The notes under the pieces were generated by a model that saw nothing but the letters and a program-made list of their open reading frames with translations, had not been told where the DNA came from and searched no databases. From JAXLWB01 sp046328715 (lineage in GTDB: Bacteria > Chloroflexota > Anaerolineae > Caldilineales > Caldilineaceae): 64,000 nucleotides of DNA. A program made the translations under genes and the position numbers. Position 1 is the first letter of the stretch. Every line of letters starts with the position of its first letter. The stretch lies in NCBI GenBank assembly GCA_046328715.1, contig JAXLWB010000026.1, positions 73,510-137,509 on the forward strand, in the 5' to 3' direction. Shown here in pieces: positions 62,350-64,000 of this stretch.

Positions 62350-64000
62350 ATGAACACTCACTCATTTTCTCGCAAAATGATGCACAAGCTTTTCCCAGTG
62401 GCAGCCAGCTTGGCCCTGCTTGCCAACAGCCTTCCCTTTTCATTTGGGGCAGCCCACGCTCAGACCATGGCCCAGGGCGTTGGCATCACCGACGTCGATG
62501 CCATCAATGCTTGTCTCAGCGCTCCAACCGCAGCCCCTGGTACCCGCATCAGCCACAGCTTGGTGCAACGCTCCAGTGGTCAGGATTGGCTACAATTCAG
62601 TGTGACCAAGGGTCAGCGCTATCGGATCGAGGGGGCAGACGGGGCACAAATGCTGTTGCGGGCCGGCTGTACAGCGCAAAGTGCGGTTCAGCCCGTAGTC
62701 GGCGACAAATTTGAATTCACCGCCCACCAGGATGCAACCTATTACGTCAACATTGCTGCGCAGCGAGATGCGAATGGACAGCGCAGCAACACATTGAGCT
62801 ACAACTTCCAGATCGACAATCTGGGCGCTCAAGAGCAACAACGCATCCCACTGACCGATGTTCCAGTGAATTTCCAACGTCAAGCCCTCGACTTTATCGA
62901 GAGCATGGCAGGTGGTGATCTGGCACCGAATTGGAAAAAGGCACAGTTAGCCGCGACAGTTGCTGTTCTCTTTCGTCCCGATATTACTGGGCCTGCCTAT
63001 TACGATTTTGGAGTTGAAACGCCAGGTGCGAATGGGCTCGAAGCGGCAGGTTTTGTGATGCTCTCGACGGGTACACACGATTACCCGATCACCGCCTGGG
63101 ATTCTGAAGGGACCTCGCCCTCTGCCGAATTAGAGACGTTGGGCGCTAACCAGGAGAAGGAGACGACCAAACTGTTCAAGATCGATGCCTTGACCTATGC
63201 GGCTGAATATGAAACACCTTCTCCCACTGGCATCGGCATTTCGGTCGCCGCCACCGATGTGGTGATGCTCGGCACGTTGCCAATGAAGTTGGTCGGGCTG
63301 GCAAACTTGGATGTTGAACAAGAGACTGAGCTTTCAGGCACCAATTTCCAAACCGCAAACCCAACCAGCGACGACTCGGACCCCAGTAAGTTGCAGGGTG
63401 TAGCGACAAGCTTTGGTCCGCAAGAAGCATCGCTGGATGAGGAAAAGTGGTCATCCTGGGCGGAGCTAAAGGAAGAATTTGCCGCTACCTATCAACCTTT
63501 GCTCGACCACCTGGCGCAAAATGCGAGCCCGAATTGGCAGAATTTGAATAACACGAAAACCTATGGCGAACCATTGGTCAAGGGGGATGAGCGTACGATC
63601 AAAGCCCTGGCGACGATTAGCACCACCGAGATTGTGTTGAGCGGCGAGGGTGCTGCTGCCAAGTACACCCAGCAAGAACTGTTGAGCGAAAATGGATCGC
63701 CGACCGGTGTGCATATTACCATCCTCGACACCCTGCCCGACGTGACGCAGTATCTGCCCTTGACGGTGACGATCCGCTATGCTAATGGTCAAAGTGAAAG
63801 CAAAGGCTTCGCCCTGGTGAGTGGCTTTTTCAATAACCAAATTTACTTGCCGCTGGTGAGTGGAGGCAACAATAACAACGTCAGTGCCGCGAACACCGAA
63901 CAAAGCACAGCCATTCAAGGCTCGTGGGGACCCTGGAGTTACTGGTGGGCTGGCAACGATGGTGACCAACGGGTTTACAACCAGTTCCAAAGTGGTGTTG
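62350..64000 (+). CDS. Secreted protein with internal IYLPLV motif, 3' end outside the window
   Basis: The frame is open from the ATG at 62350 (CAGGAGGA upstream) to the right edge, 550 codons. A signal peptide covers about residues 1-38 (AHAQTM). A PPC-like domain follows (QDWLQFSVTKGQRYRIEG at about 77-94, then CTAQ and a TYYVNI strand). Two alpha/beta-rich segments follow (about 170-330 and 370-500) without a known motif. At about residue 496 is QIYLPLVSGG, the core of the C-terminal tail motif in the neighbouring proteins, but here it is followed by an Asn/Ser-rich linker and a new domain starting SWGPWSYWWAGNDGDQRVYN. That start resembles domains of papain-like/C39-type proteins I have seen in Chloroflexota, but this is a weak recollection. 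Confidence 0.7.
   Translation, partial: MNTHSFSRKMMHKLFPVAASLALLANSLPFSFGAAHAQTMAQGVGITDVDAINACLSAPTAAPGTRISHSLVQRSSGQDWLQFSVTKGQRYRIEGADGAQMLLRAGCTAQSAVQPVVGDKFEFTAHQDATYYVNIAAQRDANGQRSNTLSYNFQIDNLGAQEQQRIPLTDVPVNFQRQALDFIESMAGGDLAPNWKKAQLAATVAVLFRPDITGPAYYDFGVETPGANGLEAAGFVMLSTGTHDYPITAWDSEGTSPSAELETLGANQEKETTKLFKIDALTYAAEYETPSPTGIGISVAATDVVMLGTLPMKLVGLANLDVEQETELSGTNFQTANPTSDDSDPSKLQGVATSFGPQEASLDEEKWSSWAELKEEFAATYQPLLDHLAQNASPNWQNLNNTKTYGEPLVKGDERTIKALATISTTEIVLSGEGAAAKYTQQELLSENGSPTGVHITILDTLPDVTQYLPLTVTIRYANGQSESKGFALVSGFFNNQIYLPLVSGGNNNNVSAANTEQSTAIQGSWGPWSYWWAGNDGDQRVYNQFQSGV

Overview
The window looks like a chromosomal segment of a Chloroflexota bacterium, most likely of the Caldilineae/Anaerolineae type. 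That is inference from gene content: large secreted multidomain proteins with Thr-Pro linkers and a shared C-terminal tail ending (F/Y)LP(L/I)(V/I/L)xR, a sugar ABC system with a Tat-type lipoprotein, PAC2, DUF362, DUF2723 and FAM3-like glycosyltransferase genes, and very many palindromic intergenic repeats. There are no rRNA or tRNA genes, CRISPR arrays or intact transposases that I can see.

Layout. 1-3.4 kb: two membrane proteins on the minus strand, then an alpha/beta-hydrolase lipoprotein and an SDR oxidoreductase. 3.4-7.3 kb: a carbohydrate ABC importer (two permeases, one binding lipoprotein, no ATPase), followed by threonine synthase and a Gfo/Idh/MocA oxidoreductase. 9.9-11.6 kb: a scarred stretch with a frameshifted AIM24-family gene and a displaced copy of the oxidoreductase 3' end. 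11.6-16.8 kb: a giant subtilisin/VWA protein. 16.9-23.3 kb: nucleotidyltransferase, TrmB, DUF362, a DNA methyltransferase, a SAM methyltransferase and PAC2. 23.3-29.1 kb: an envelope glycosylation set (GT-C enzyme with FAM3/ILEI-like domain, DPM1-like GT2, DUF2723 transferase). 29.1-33.8 kb: gyrB, a membrane protein and murA. 33.8-46 kb: a Met-rich lipoprotein, a GH5-like hydrolase and a huge amylopullulanase with its own promoter and LacI/MalR-like operator. 46.4-59.9 kb: four secreted proteins (cadherin-like repeats, beta-propeller, NHL-PPC-C13 peptidase, CARDB-PPC-C25 peptidase). 60.3-62.1 kb: an AT-rich island with a DNA methyltransferase and a broken ThaI-like restriction endonuclease gene. 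62.3 kb to the end: the start of another secreted protein.

How it fits together. Much of the window serves the outside of the cell: polysaccharide breakdown (amylopullulanase, GH5-like), sugar uptake (ABC importer), extracellular proteolysis (S8, C13, C25), adhesion (cadherin-like) and surface glycosylation. Six of the secreted proteins share the C-terminal tail once one frameshift is corrected, which points to a common anchoring or secretion route.

Repeats. Two kinds stand out. The first is a 154/155-bp element present twice, with 8-bp terminal inverted repeats and 8-bp flanking direct repeats (one perfect, one with a single mismatch): a MITE-like mobile element. The second is a set of low-complexity palindromes built from repeated short words; they lie between genes and also sit in frame inside at least four protein-coding genes. 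Several genes carry small frameshifts (AIM24-like, S8 protein, amylopullulanase, C25 protein, restriction endonuclease), so sequencing or assembly error has to be weighed against real decay.
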